64,000 nucleotides of DNA. It comes from Rostratula benghalensis (lineage: Eukaryota > Chordata > Aves > Charadriiformes > Rostratulidae). Location: contig VXAI01000654.1 in NCBI GenBank assembly GCA_013399305.1, positions 1 through 64,000 of the forward strand, read 5' to 3'. The position numbers and the translations under genes were made by a program. The first letter of the stretch is position 1. The number at the start of each line of letters is the position of its first letter. The notes below the pieces were generated by a model. That model made no database searches. It had not been told where the DNA came from and saw nothing but the letters and a program-made list of their open reading frames with translations. Shown piece after piece: positions 1 to 62,330 of this stretch.

Positions 1-83
1 CCATCTCTCCCCTTACTGCCCCTTGCTTTGATCAGACCTGCAAGCCACCCAGCCCTGAGCAGAGGAACAGGTGTCACCATGAT

Positions 84-236
84 CACAGAATCATACAATG
101 GTTCAGGTTGGAAGGAACCTTAAAGATCATCAAGTTCCAATCCCCCTGCTATGGGCAGGGACATCTCCCATTAGACCCACGTGCTCAAAGCCCCATCCAG
201 CCTGGCCTTGAACACCTCCAGGCATGGGGCATGCCA
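84..236 (-). repeat. CR1 LINE 3'-end fragment
   Basis: Read on the minus strand this is the 3' end of an avian CR1 element. The plus strand shows the typical reverse-complement blocks in order: CACAGAATCAT, GGTTCAGGTTGGAAGG, AAAGATCATCAAGTTCCAA, then GCCCCATCCAGCCTGG. It is 5'-truncated, ending near the TCCAGGCATGGGGC block, as is usual for CR1 copies. Confidence 0.93.
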
Positions 237-2000
237 CCTTCACTGACTCCAGAAAGGGCAGCAAGGTAAGGGATTATCCATACATTTGCAAGCTGCTGCT
301 CTGTTGTTCCCTTCTGGCTTACAACTCTGAAGCAGTGGAATTTGTTACATTCCAAATAGGAAGTCAATATGTAATTTAATTAAGACAGGTGGTTTCAGGT
401 TCTCTCTGTTGGTGTTGCCTCATCAGGAGCTGCTGAGAGACCTGCTATCTATGCACATCTGCTTGTGAGTACCGTATCAGTAGGTCCCTCCTCATCCATG
501 ACCTGTTTGGTCATATTGCCACATTTACAGTAAATTATAATGAGGGTTTCGTTAAGAAGCCAAAAGACTTATATATGTCTCATATATTCATTTAATTACT
601 GCTTTCCTTCTTTTTTCTTCTCAATTAACCAAGAAGGCCTTGTCTAATGGACTGAATAAGAACAAGGCAAGAGCAAATAGCAGTTCCCATTAAGTGTCCT
701 CCAAACTGCAGCAGGAGTTGAGAGTAACTCCAGTGTGTTAACAGCAGTTCGACATCATGGGATGATGATTTTGAAGGCTGAAACTAATTTACTTCCACAC
801 ACACACCCCCCTGAGCACCCCACTGTCTTTGCACATGTGGAACAGGCTGGGGCTTCAGAGCTGCCCTGATGCAGATACATCGTGCTCTCCCATAAGTACA
901 AGCCCCCCTGATCACACCCGAACGTAAAGATGTCCCCAAATCTCTGTTGGGCTGAGGATGAGCTCTGTGCCAAGGCAATGACGGGCTGACTCCAAGGACA
1001 GCACTACGAATTATCCGAGAGCTCTGAATTTGATGAATAAAAGCAAGAGGCCTTACTGCTGCCTAAAGCAGCAGCTGTGCAGTTACTCCTGGTTCCCTTT
1101 GGTTTCCTGGGTGGGTGGGTTTGCTGCATCTCTGTGATGTACTGGCACTCATAGTGGCTACTGCAGTTCACCCTCCCAGCCAGCCAGCAGGCCAGCAGTG
1201 TCATATATTGGTGGCCAAAATCCTCCCTGTAGGGAGACTGGCCGGGTGCTCTGCCTGCGGCTCTGGGTTTCGTACCAGACACACCTCACCTGCCACCCTG
1301 TCCTCCTGGAAGGGCCAAAAGAGCAAGCTTTTAGACTTTATTTGCAAATATCAGATTACTACCGCACTGGTTGCCGTACTCCCCCCCAAACCCTCTTGCT
1401 CACAAAGAACATCTGCAAGCAGCCTGATGCTTTACCCAATTTCCTTTGACAGGGAAAACAGGACAAGAGAGATCTTAAGAAGTGCTTTCCTCAGGACGCA
1501 TGGGAGGAACAGTCAGGTCCTAGATGGTTTTATTTTCTCACATGTGCACAGAAAAAACAAGCAACTAGTCACTGAGTGACGCCGGTTCCCACTGCATGGA
1601 ATCCCTTCAAAATCAACAAAATTAAACTTTGTAATACTAACAGATAAGACATTCATCAGCTTCCAAAGTTTTCCTGTAAGAAAATCGCACTTTTATCTAC
1701 AGACAAACTACACTCAAGAGAGATTAAACCACTGAAAACTAAGAGCACAACAGGTCCATGGACCAAATCAACAGCCAATCTAATCTCAGGAACAAAAAAT
1801 AAACAGATTTACTTGATGTAGCTCTTCCATTTTGTAGCGGGTGAGCACACCCCTTACAAGAGCGATGACCAAGAGCTCATCCTGCATCTCACTACAGCAG
1901 AAAGATAAACAGCATTGTGGCTTTCTCATAGCCTGTGTTGCACTATAACATATTGTGCATGAAATTCAGGCCCTGCAGCACAAAAAGAGGGGCTTCTGAC

Positions 2001-2145
2001 AGATTCTCTTTTGGAAATGGATTTCCATATCACAGAATCATAGAATGGTTCAGGTTGGAAGGGACCCTAAAGATCATCAAGTTCCAACGCCCCTGCCCTG
2101 GGCAGGGACACCTCCCACCAGAGCAGGTTGCTCAAAGCCCCATCC
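2001..2145 (-). repeat. CR1 3'-end fragment with flank, first copy of a local duplication
   Basis: CR1 3'-end sequence at 2031-2145, preceded by about 30 nt of non-CR1 flank at 2001-2030. Both the flank and the CR1 part recur 162-163 bp further on at 2163-2308. Apart from small differences in the flank and one base near the end, the two copies are identical. The first copy stops at the isolated N at 2146. The element reads on the minus strand. Confidence 0.9.
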
Positions 2146-2146
2146 N
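2146..2146. other. Single ambiguous base between duplicated CR1 copies
   Basis: The only isolated N in the window. It sits exactly at the truncated end of the first copy of a 163-bp direct duplication, so it may mark an assembly join or an unresolved repeat rather than a true polymorphism. Confidence 0.95.
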
Positions 2147-2193
2147 CTCATAGAATGCTGCCAGATTTCTCTTTTCAAAATGGATTTGCTTTT

Positions 2194-2552
2194 CACAGAA
2201 TCACAGAATGGTTCAGGTTGGAAGGGACCCTAAAGATCATCAAGTTCCAACGCCCCTGCCCTGGGCAGGGACACCTCCCACCAGAGCAGGTTGCTCCAAG
2301 CCCCATCCAGCCTGGTCTTGAACACCTCCAGGGATGGGGCAGCCACAGCTTCTCTGGGCAACCTGTTCCAGTGTCTCACCACCCTCACAGTAAAGAGTTT
2401 CTTCCTGAGATCTAATCTAAATCTCCCCCCTTTCAGTTTTAAACCATTCCCCCTCGAGTCCTATCTCTCGACTCCCTGATCAAGAGTCCCTCCACATCTC
2501 TCCTGTAGGCCTGCTTTAGATACTGGAAGGTACTGTAAGGAGCATTTCCTTC
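2194..2552 (-). repeat. CR1 LINE 3' fragment
   Basis: Longer CR1 copy, minus orientation. It runs from the terminal CACAGAATCACAGAATGG block through the GATGGGGCAGCCACAG, CACCCTCACAGTAAAG and TCTAATCTAAATCTCCC blocks to the TCTCCTGTAGGCCTGC block near 2510. The similarity fades near 2552. Its first 115 nt, plus 30 nt of flank, duplicate the copy before the N. Confidence 0.93.
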
Positions 2553-3635
2553 CTAGAGAAAAAAAAAATATATATAATGCTACTAAAGATGAAAATGTTG
2601 TCAGACAGCTAGAAATGAGACTCAGATTTGCTTGAACCAGTTCAGCTCTGCTCTAGCTGCTGGCTTTCTTCACTGGGGCAAGCAGGTCCAGGCTGGGGTC
2701 CCATAGAGCTGCAGAGCACTGACCACCCGGTGCCTTCAGTGTGGGCAGCGTTCTGGGGAGGCCATGCTTCACCGCGAGAAGACCAAATATTTTAAGCAAG
2801 TTGCCCAGCCATGTAAGTGTTTCAGACTGTGGCAGGAAACCTCAAACAGGTGGTTGGGACTTGCATGAAAACGGTACCTTCAGCAGGTTCATGCACAGCT
2901 CGGGGGAGGGATGGGGGTTGGAAGCTGGTTTAATTTTGTTTTTAAACCCAGGGGCCTGCCTGAGTTTCAGTGTGTACATGCATCCACAGAAAGAAGGAGC
3001 ATCTCTCACAGCTCACGTGCACCTCCTTGTGTTCCCAGCTCTAGATCGCCAATGTTTTGCACTTCAACACACATCCTTTTACACAAGTACAAAGTAGGCA
3101 GGCCTTTTTTTTTTTTTTCCCCTCTTTTTAATGTAAATGATCACTATTAATGTGCAAGTGAATTCTTACACTGCAACTCAGTGTCCCCGAGTTGAATGAT
3201 AAATGCCACAGCAGAATGAAGATATATAAGGGATGACCTGCTGCAAGCAGAAAGAGGGTGTGAGCTTGAAAAATCTATTACTGCCCAAGGTGAAAAGAGA
3301 AACCAAAACTCTTACACTGCCTTCCCAGGTCATGGCAAAAAAACCACTTTATACAGCCAGAACATCTGCACTAAAATCAGCAGCACAATCACCTTGCTGG
3401 TGATTTGGGGGCTGACCATTGATATGAAGCTCGATTCTTATTTTTACCTTCTTCATTAGCACATCAAAGCATAAGGAAACTACTCATCATTACACTGAGA
3501 CTCTGAAACCAAGGGAGAGACATTTAAGTCAGCAACAACCTACTGCAGAAACACTTGAGGGAGAGTTACTGAAAATATCCAGACAAAACATCCAGGAACA
3601 CTACTTCTAGAGAACATTTCCAATGATCATTTAAA

Positions 3636-3823
3636 ATCATAGGCTGGTTTGGGTAGGAAGGAACCTTAAAGATCATAGAGTTCCAACCCCACTGCAATGG
3701 GCCAGGACACCTCCCACCAGAGCAGGTTGCTCAAAGCCCCATCCAGCCTGGTCTGGAACTCCTCCAGGGATGGGGCATCCACAGCTTCTCTGGGCAACCT
3801 GTTCCAGTGTCTCACCACCCTCC
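3636..3823 (-). repeat. CR1 LINE 3'-end fragment
   Basis: Minus-strand CR1 3' end with the ordered blocks AACCTTAAAGATCATAGAG, CACCTCCCACCAGAGCAGG, GCCCCATCCAGCCTGG and CTGGGCAACCTGTTCCAGTG. Similarity stops at the CTCACCACCCTC block. It is more diverged at its 3' terminus than the 2194-2552 copy. Confidence 0.92.
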
Positions 3824-6800
3824 CATCTGCAAGGTTTGCGCTATGGTAACACACCTTGTCATTCTTTGTAAGGCTTGGGACAACACTGTGATGACACCTA
3901 CATTTCTGATCCTTTGCAGAACGTTTGTTGTTGAAACCACGGGCCCTGGGGAGGAGGTACAGCAGTGGCCAGGTCTCCTGGACTCGCTCTAGCTCCCTAC
4001 AGTGCCAGACTGGCTGTGCCTGCATAGGAACAGCAGGTCCCCAGGCAGCTCTGGGGTCCCAGGATGGGGTCAGAAGGGTGCAGAGAGGTTTCCAAGCTTG
4101 GGCTGTCAGTTGTCAGAGGCATCACACAAGAGGAACCATTGGGCATATTGAAAAGACCAACAATCTACTACAAAACCCACAGTGGTGGGTGTTTTCCTCA
4201 AGTTTTATACCATTTCTATGGGCAAACAGAAAGACATAGGACAGGAGAAGATATTATTTCAAAATCTCAATAGGAAAAAAAAAAATCCACATCCCTTATA
4301 GTGTAAGCCAGAAACTTCAGGCTGGCACAGGCACTCTTTAGAAGTGCTGTCCACGTTCCTACTTCCTCCAACTGCTTGGTTGGAGATGGGACCCACCACC
4401 TCCAGCGGGTGGGAGATGGGACCAGACTGCCAGTGTGACCTGCTGCAACCCTCCCTGCTCAGCCTAAAGGCACAGTGAAGCCCTGACAAGCGATGACTTT
4501 GCAGTGTACAGCAGGACCAGGTGGATCAGCTGGGAAAACATTCTCAGGAGCACAAATGACTTACTCTCAGCTTCTCCCTCGGCTCATGTTGTTCAGCACA
4601 GCTGCTTTCAGCTTTCTAGCCATCCCCACAAGGACAAAGCAATTATGTCCTTACAGAAACCGCCACAAGCATCCAGCAGCTCAACCCAGGTGCCAAAAGC
4701 ACTTTTTCCATGACAGCAGAAAAAAAAAATATGCATTTTCTCACCTCTAGAAAAGCACTACTCGCTCCAGCTGCTGGAGCAAACACAATCTGGGATCTGC
4801 TTTATGGTGTTGTTTCCAGGTGGCAGGGTACACCATGTCAGGAGGGTTAAGTCCCCAGCTGCCACTGAAAGCCATTAGAAAATGTCACATCCCTCTTCAA
4901 CCACATAGGTTGCCCCCTCTCTACTCGACTGGAAAAGCAGCATGTGCAGGGATGCATCTATCCCCATCCCACCCCAAGCAAAGGATAAAAGCCATTACTG
5001 ATAGCTAAGAAACATATGCAGAGTGTATGCAATGTGCTCCCTTGTGTGTAGGAACAGTTTTAGACACCTGGCAGTAGTAGAGAAAAGAAAAGCAACAGGC
5101 TGGGAAAGGTGGCTGCAAAGCTGGGAGAGGAAGAAGAACATCTAAGATACAACTCCAAACTAGGCCTGTTAGCAAAAAGGCAGCACCAGGACCCAAATTC
5201 TACCTGCAAAGGTCACAGAGATGGCAGCATTTCTCCTATTGTCTTTGAAGGCTTTAGGCTCCTATGGCCACTTGTTGTCCTTGTTCTCAGGTCACCTAGA
5301 GGCAAAGCGTCCACAGCATGACCTCAGATACAAAGAGGCAAGTGCTCTCCCTTGGATTTTTCAAATAAATCTGTCAGAATAGTAAGGCCAATTGTCACAT
5401 GGTTTTGCAACCACAGAAATCCCCCAGCCTAGGTACTGGTCATGTATTTGAAACGCCTTAAATACCAAGAAAACAAGTTTAAGATGTCATCCTAATCTTG
5501 CATTAAATCAGATCTAAACTGCTCACACAATCCTAGACCTCAGCTGAGCTGCAAAGGCAGCATCTCCCCCAGGAGAGAAGAAACGAGCTCCCACACAGGC
5601 CTCCCTAAATCTGGAGAAATCAGACCACCGGTCACCTGCAGCGTGGTTATCAGCCCAGAGGGGCTGCACAGACTAAGAGCTAGCACAAAGCCATTACGTT
5701 CAACACCCAGGCCAGTAACAGCCCTGCTTCTCACAAGCAGGTATCTGAAAGTCTCTCAGAGGCTTCAAACTCTCCTCAAGTCAGCTTCAGTGCATCTCAG
5801 CCACCTTTCTGCCATTTCTGATTCCAAAACTACCACAGTTTCAGTGGAATAAAGCTATACAGAGTCACTCAGCAACCGCATTATTGTTAGATATTAATTT
5901 GCTCCAAGCAGAAATTCTTGTCCCAGAGCTGGCAGGCTGCTTACCCTGGATGTGCAGCTTGATTCCCAAGTCCTCCAACCCTACACCTGGAACCTGCTGA
6001 CCTAGAAGAACCTCACCTGCCAAGAGGTAAACCCAGCATTTACTCATCATCCTGCACACAAAGAGGTTGCTTGAACACCTGATCACTAAGAGACAGGCCA
6101 TAAAGTCATCCAAGCAAAAGAATTCCTTCTGTGTTTCATCATGTCTGCTCTTTTCTTGTACCCACCTAGCCCAGTTTTCTTCATAAAGAGCCTTCCAGTT
6201 GAACAGTAACAACATAGACTAAAAAGACCACAGTAAGCACTTGAAGCAAAGTTTCCTCAAGCAAACAAGCAGAGAGAAACTTGTATCTTTATTCAAGGCT
6301 AACAGTAAGTGGCCTCACTGCTCCTCAATGCCTGTATTATTTTGTTCCAAAGCTTTGATAACCCCTGCATCCCTGGCACAGCTCTGTAATAACCAGACAA
6401 GTTCTGGAATTGCTCCCGTCCCATAGGTATGTTTCTGAACTAAGACTAAATTGGAACTAGCAAAAATAGTCACCCTCCTGCCCACATAAAATCACACTAC
6501 CTGTAACCCAGTTTGCAGGCAGCACCGACATATGGAGACTAAAACTCTGCCTGATCCTCTCCTGCCTATATCCGTCAGCAGTACACTCAGAGGGGCGGGA
6601 AGTGCAGTGCAGAAGAGAAAAGAGTTGAAAAGATGAGTTCTTAAAATTTCATTAATTTGCACCCTTCTTCCTTGTGAGTGCTGAAGGGCATGAGAAAAAC
6701 TGAACCCTTTTTGTTGCAGATGCAGAACTCCTTTTTTCAGGCACAGAGGAGAAAGTGCTGCCCAGAGCTGGTCCAGCCCCAGGTAATACACGAGCGCTGC

Positions 6801-6889
6801 TGTTACCATCAAGGAGAGGCAAATCTGGTTACACAGGAACAGCTTGATCAGCCTCCAACTGCAATACATAAACAAAAGCAGCCTTTCCT

Positions 6890-7362
6890 CAATGGACATG
6901 GAGCTGTTGGAACGGGTCCAGAGGAGGGCCATGAAGACCAGCAGAGGGCTGGAGCACCTCTGCTATGAGGGCAGGCTGAGAGAGTTGGGGTGGTTCAGCC
7001 TGGAGAAGAGGAGGCTCCAGGGAGACCTTAGAGCAGCTTCCAGTACCTGCAGGGGGCTACAGGAGAGATGGGGAGGGACTCTTGATCAGGGAGTGCAGAC
7101 ATAGGACGAGGGGCAATGGTTTAAAACTAAAAGGGGGGAGATTTAGATTAGATCTCAGGAAGAAATTCTTTCCTCTGAGGGTGGTGAGACACTGGAACAG
7201 GTTGCCCAGAGAAGCTGTGGCTGCCCCATCCCTGGAGGTGTTCAAGGCCAGGCTGGATGGATCTTTGAACAAGCGGGTCTAGTGTTCCTGCCCATGGCAG
7301 AGGGGTGGAACTGGATGATATTTAAGGTTCCTTCCAATCGTAGCTATTCTATGATTCTACTG
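6890..7362 (+). repeat. CR1 LINE 3' fragment, plus orientation
   Basis: About 470 nt of CR1 read forward, from the GGTCCAGAGGAGGGCCATGA block through GGAGACTTTAGAG-like and GAGGGTGGTGAGACACTGG blocks to the terminal GCTATTCTATGATTCTA. It ends in the short ATTCTATGATTCT-type tail typical of complete avian CR1 3' ends. Reading frames over this stretch are fragments of the element, not host genes. Confidence 0.95.
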
Positions 7363-8946
7363 CAGACATGCTGTACTGATGCACCACATCCAGAGTGGAC
7401 ACTTAAAAAGAAGAGGCACTGAATGACACTAGGAATCAGGTTGAAAGAAAAGAAGTCATCCCTCTTGCAGGTGGCAGCTCAGTGAGTAACTGAGTCCCTG
7501 GCTGAGAGTGCTGTGGATGCTGCAAGTTCACATGGTGTCAAGGGGAAACAAGAAGTTCCTGGAAAAGAAACCCACTAATGGTTTTATGCCTGTTCCCACA
7601 CTTTGGGACAGGAGAGGAAGTGAGGGGCATCTCTGGTCAGGCCATGGGCATCTCAGCATAGGTAGGAAGAGTCTGTAAGCACCAGCCATTCCAATCACAA
7701 GAACCGCCTGTTTCTAGCAAGAGTCAAACAACTTGATCTAATACAAATTGTGTGTCATGGCAGTACTGGATCCTCTAAATTGACTCTCATTTCCTATTTT
7801 ATGTATAATTCTGTATTTTAGGATAGCTTGAACTAAATGAATTTACAAAAAAAAGCTATTATTTTTCATTACTTTATGTAACAGATTTTTCAATTCAAAC
7901 ACTTTTCAGACACAGCTACTGAAACTGAATACATATATTGACTGTGCTGTTTGAAAATGCAAGTCTATTTTTGTCTTTATAAGTAGAATGCATTCTAATT
8001 TAAAGACCAAAAAGGTGTTATGCAGAACCCAAATGACTCTCCCAAGGCAACATTTTCTTACTGTGGAGAAGCACGTCTCTTTTCCAAGCTCTAGCCTAAC
8101 TACAAACAAATGTTACCCAGCAGCAAGTTGAACAATACACCTCTCGTGACTATCGTTGGAACACTTAAATGCAGACCACCGCAAGAGATGAATCCCTGAC
8201 ACAGAGCTACAGCACAGCTTTAACAGCAGCTCTGCTGCCCCCAGCAGACACCCACTGATGCCATCTCCACTAGAGAAGAGAGCAAGAGCTTGCACAGAAT
8301 CCTCAGTGTGATTTTATTCTTATAATCTCATGCAATAAACCCGTTTTCCCGTTAATCTTTCAACACCGGCAGTTTTAAACATAGATAAAGTGTTCTAGAG
8401 CAACAATTTAAAATGCTAGATTTCAAGAAGAATATAAACCTGTATCCGTGTGCTTTCAAAATGCCTCAGCGTGAGAAGTACATTAGACAAAACTCAACAC
8501 ATTCTTTTTTGGTAGACAGTCCTCACAAATCATGACCAACTCAGACATTTCAGTTAAAACTGTAACTTCACTCCAGCCTCTGCTTACGTTACAAAACCAC
8601 CCAAAAAAATGTAAGCTACCACCACTCATGCATGAAGAGCAGGACGTATAGCATGTTTGAGTCAAGCATTACCATCCACACAGCAAACAAAAAAATCCCC
8701 ATCTCCACACAAGTACTCAAAAGCCTGATGATAAATCACTCCAATTACATGCTTTTTTCTTCTAATGGAGCACTAATATAGCATTACTAAAACTTCACTG
8801 AATTAACATAATTGCATCACACAGAAAAGAATCATGGGTATGGGACATAGATTTTGTACTGTTGCTTTGCAAGACTGTGGCAGTTCTATGCCATCTCAGT
8901 TGCTGTACTTTATAGCACACTTTTTTTCTCATAAAATATTAATCAT

Positions 8947-8952
8947 TTTATT
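8947..8952 (-). terminator. Second MSH2 polyadenylation signal AATAAA
   Basis: Canonical AATAAA hexamer on the minus strand, 43 nt downstream of the first signal. It would lengthen the 3' UTR slightly if used. Confidence 0.5.
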
Positions 8953-8989
8953 TGCTCAGACAATAATTCTCCCAATACTGAAAAATCAT

Positions 8990-8995
8990 TTTATT
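8990..8995 (-). terminator. First MSH2 polyadenylation signal AATAAA
   Basis: Canonical AATAAA hexamer on the minus strand about 220 nt beyond the stop codon. That gives a short 3' UTR of roughly 240 nt, similar in scale to human MSH2. The sequence just downstream is T/G-containing, as expected for a cleavage region. I infer its use from position. Confidence 0.7.
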
Positions 8996-9215
8996 GAAAA
9001 CTTCTAAAAGGACAAAATCTTCACAACTAAAGCAAGAATCTGGCATGGAACATGCTCAGCATTTTTTACAAAGTAATTACAATCCAAGAAAAAAAGGAAA
9101 AGGCCTACATAAATCAGCAGAAGTATTATAAAGTATAAAAGCTACAAGACAAGAAAATGATAGTTCTTGCAATGTAAAACACGCTTCAAGAGCTGTATCC
9201 TGTTCTCACACCTTT
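8996..9215 (-). other. MSH2 3' untranslated region
   Basis: AT-rich sequence between the TGA stop and the first AATAAA signal. The exact cleavage site is not visible from sequence. No repeat element is present in it. Confidence 0.75.
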
Positions 9216-61511
<52,296 letters not shown>

Positions 61512-61620
61512 GCCGCCGCCGCCTCCGCCTCCCGCCAGCGGCCCGCCGCGCGCCCAACTTGGCGCGCGCGCGGCAGCACCCAATAAGGGCGGGCCCTGCG
61601 CAGTACGTCACGCCTGCTCC
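61512..61620 (-). promoter_or_regulatory. MSH2 core promoter, CpG-rich and TATA-less
   Basis: Immediately upstream of the start codon. Visible motifs on the plus strand are an E2F-like TTGGCGCG at 61559-61566, CCAAT at 61580-61584, a GC box GGGCGGG at 61587-61593 and a CRE/ATF-like TACGTCA at 61604-61610. There is no TATA box. E2F-type control would fit S-phase expression of mismatch-repair genes. Transcription probably starts near 61540-61575; this is inferred from motif spacing. Confidence 0.7.
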
Positions 61621-61623
61621 GCC

Positions 61624-61737
61624 CCTGAGCGACGGCCTAACCCACCGCCTTGCGGGCGCGGGGGGGTGGAGCGGGCCCTCCCCTGAGCGACGGCCTAACC
61701 CACCGCCTTGCGGGCGCGGGGGGGGGAGCGGGCCCCG
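61624..61737. repeat. 58-bp tandem duplication upstream of the promoter
   Basis: Two near-identical copies begin CCTGAGCGACGGCCTAACCC at 61624 and 61682. Each includes a G8-like run and ends in GCGGGCCC. The only visible difference is in the G-run (GGGGGGGTGGAG against an uninterrupted G-run). The duplication lies 113-226 bp upstream of the MSH2 start codon. Confidence 0.95.
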
Positions 61738-61739
61738 CC

Positions 61740-62137
61740 TTGCGCCGCTGTGGCAACGCCTGGGCGGTGAGGGGCCGCTGTCTGGGGCACGGTGTGGCGA
61801 GCTGCTGCCGCTCGGCGGTGGCCGGTGAGGTGGGGCGCTGTGCCAGCGCTCCGTGCTACCCTGACCTCAGCCCTGAGACCCAGAGGACAGCAAAAGTTGT
61901 GTTCGTGTACAATCTCATGTCAAAAGTCGCAGCACGTAGGCCTGGTTTGTACAGGCTGCACGGTCACCCAAGGCCTTCCCAGAAGAGGGAGGGAGTCCCA
62001 GGCAGCCATGCTGAATTCCTAAGGTACCTCGGCTCCCTTTGCCTCCCGAAGAGGAGAGGAGAGCATGCTGTACACCCACAGAGTGGAGGCCGAGGCCCAC
62101 AGCATGCTGAGGATCTGCACAGGCTGCCAGAAGGCAA
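61740..62137. other. CpG-island shoulder upstream of MSH2
   Basis: GC-rich sequence grading into ordinary composition. Two plus-strand GTGAGG words (61767 and 61825) could act as splice donors of a divergent transcript, but no coding exon is recognisable. Long plus-strand open frames here reflect GC content. Confidence 0.5.
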
Positions 62138-62330
62138 ATCACAGAATCATCCCATGATTATAGTTGGAAGCGACATTAAAGATCATGGAGTTCCAATCCC
62201 CCTGCCATGAGTGGAGACACCTCCCACCAGACCAGCTTGATCAAAACCCCATCCAGCCTGGCTTTGACCACCTCCAGGGACAGGGCATCCACAGCTTCCC
62301 TGGGCAACCTGTTCCAGTGCCTCACCACCC
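62138..62330 (-). repeat. CR1 LINE 3'-end fragment upstream of MSH2
   Basis: Minus-strand CR1 3' end: AATCACAGAATCATCCCATG, CATTAAAGATCATGGAG, CACCTCCCACCAGACCAGC, CCCCATCCAGCCTGGC and CTGGGCAACCTGTTCCAGTG. It lies about 630 nt upstream of the start codon. Confidence 0.92.

Larger units (their letters stand above)
1..8946. other. Downstream flank of MSH2, no recognisable gene
   Basis: This stretch lies past the MSH2 polyadenylation signals. Apart from the five CR1 fragments listed separately, I see only unique-looking sequence with short chance reading frames; the longest, about 154 codons at 1115-1579 on the plus strand, resembles no family I know. In human the gene beyond the MSH2 3' end is KCNK12, but no potassium-channel coding sequence is visible here. 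An untranslated end of a neighbour could be present and would not be recognisable by eye. Confidence 0.6.

Noticed and set aside
1115..1579. 154-codon plus-strand frame in the downstream flank
   Set aside because: No recognisable domain, a low-complexity mix of residues, no splice or promoter context; most likely chance.
6844..7282. Frames encoding [20 protein letters not shown] peptides, also seen at 42561-42848 and 43466-43862
   Set aside because: These are translations of CR1 3' sequence and recur in each copy; not host genes.
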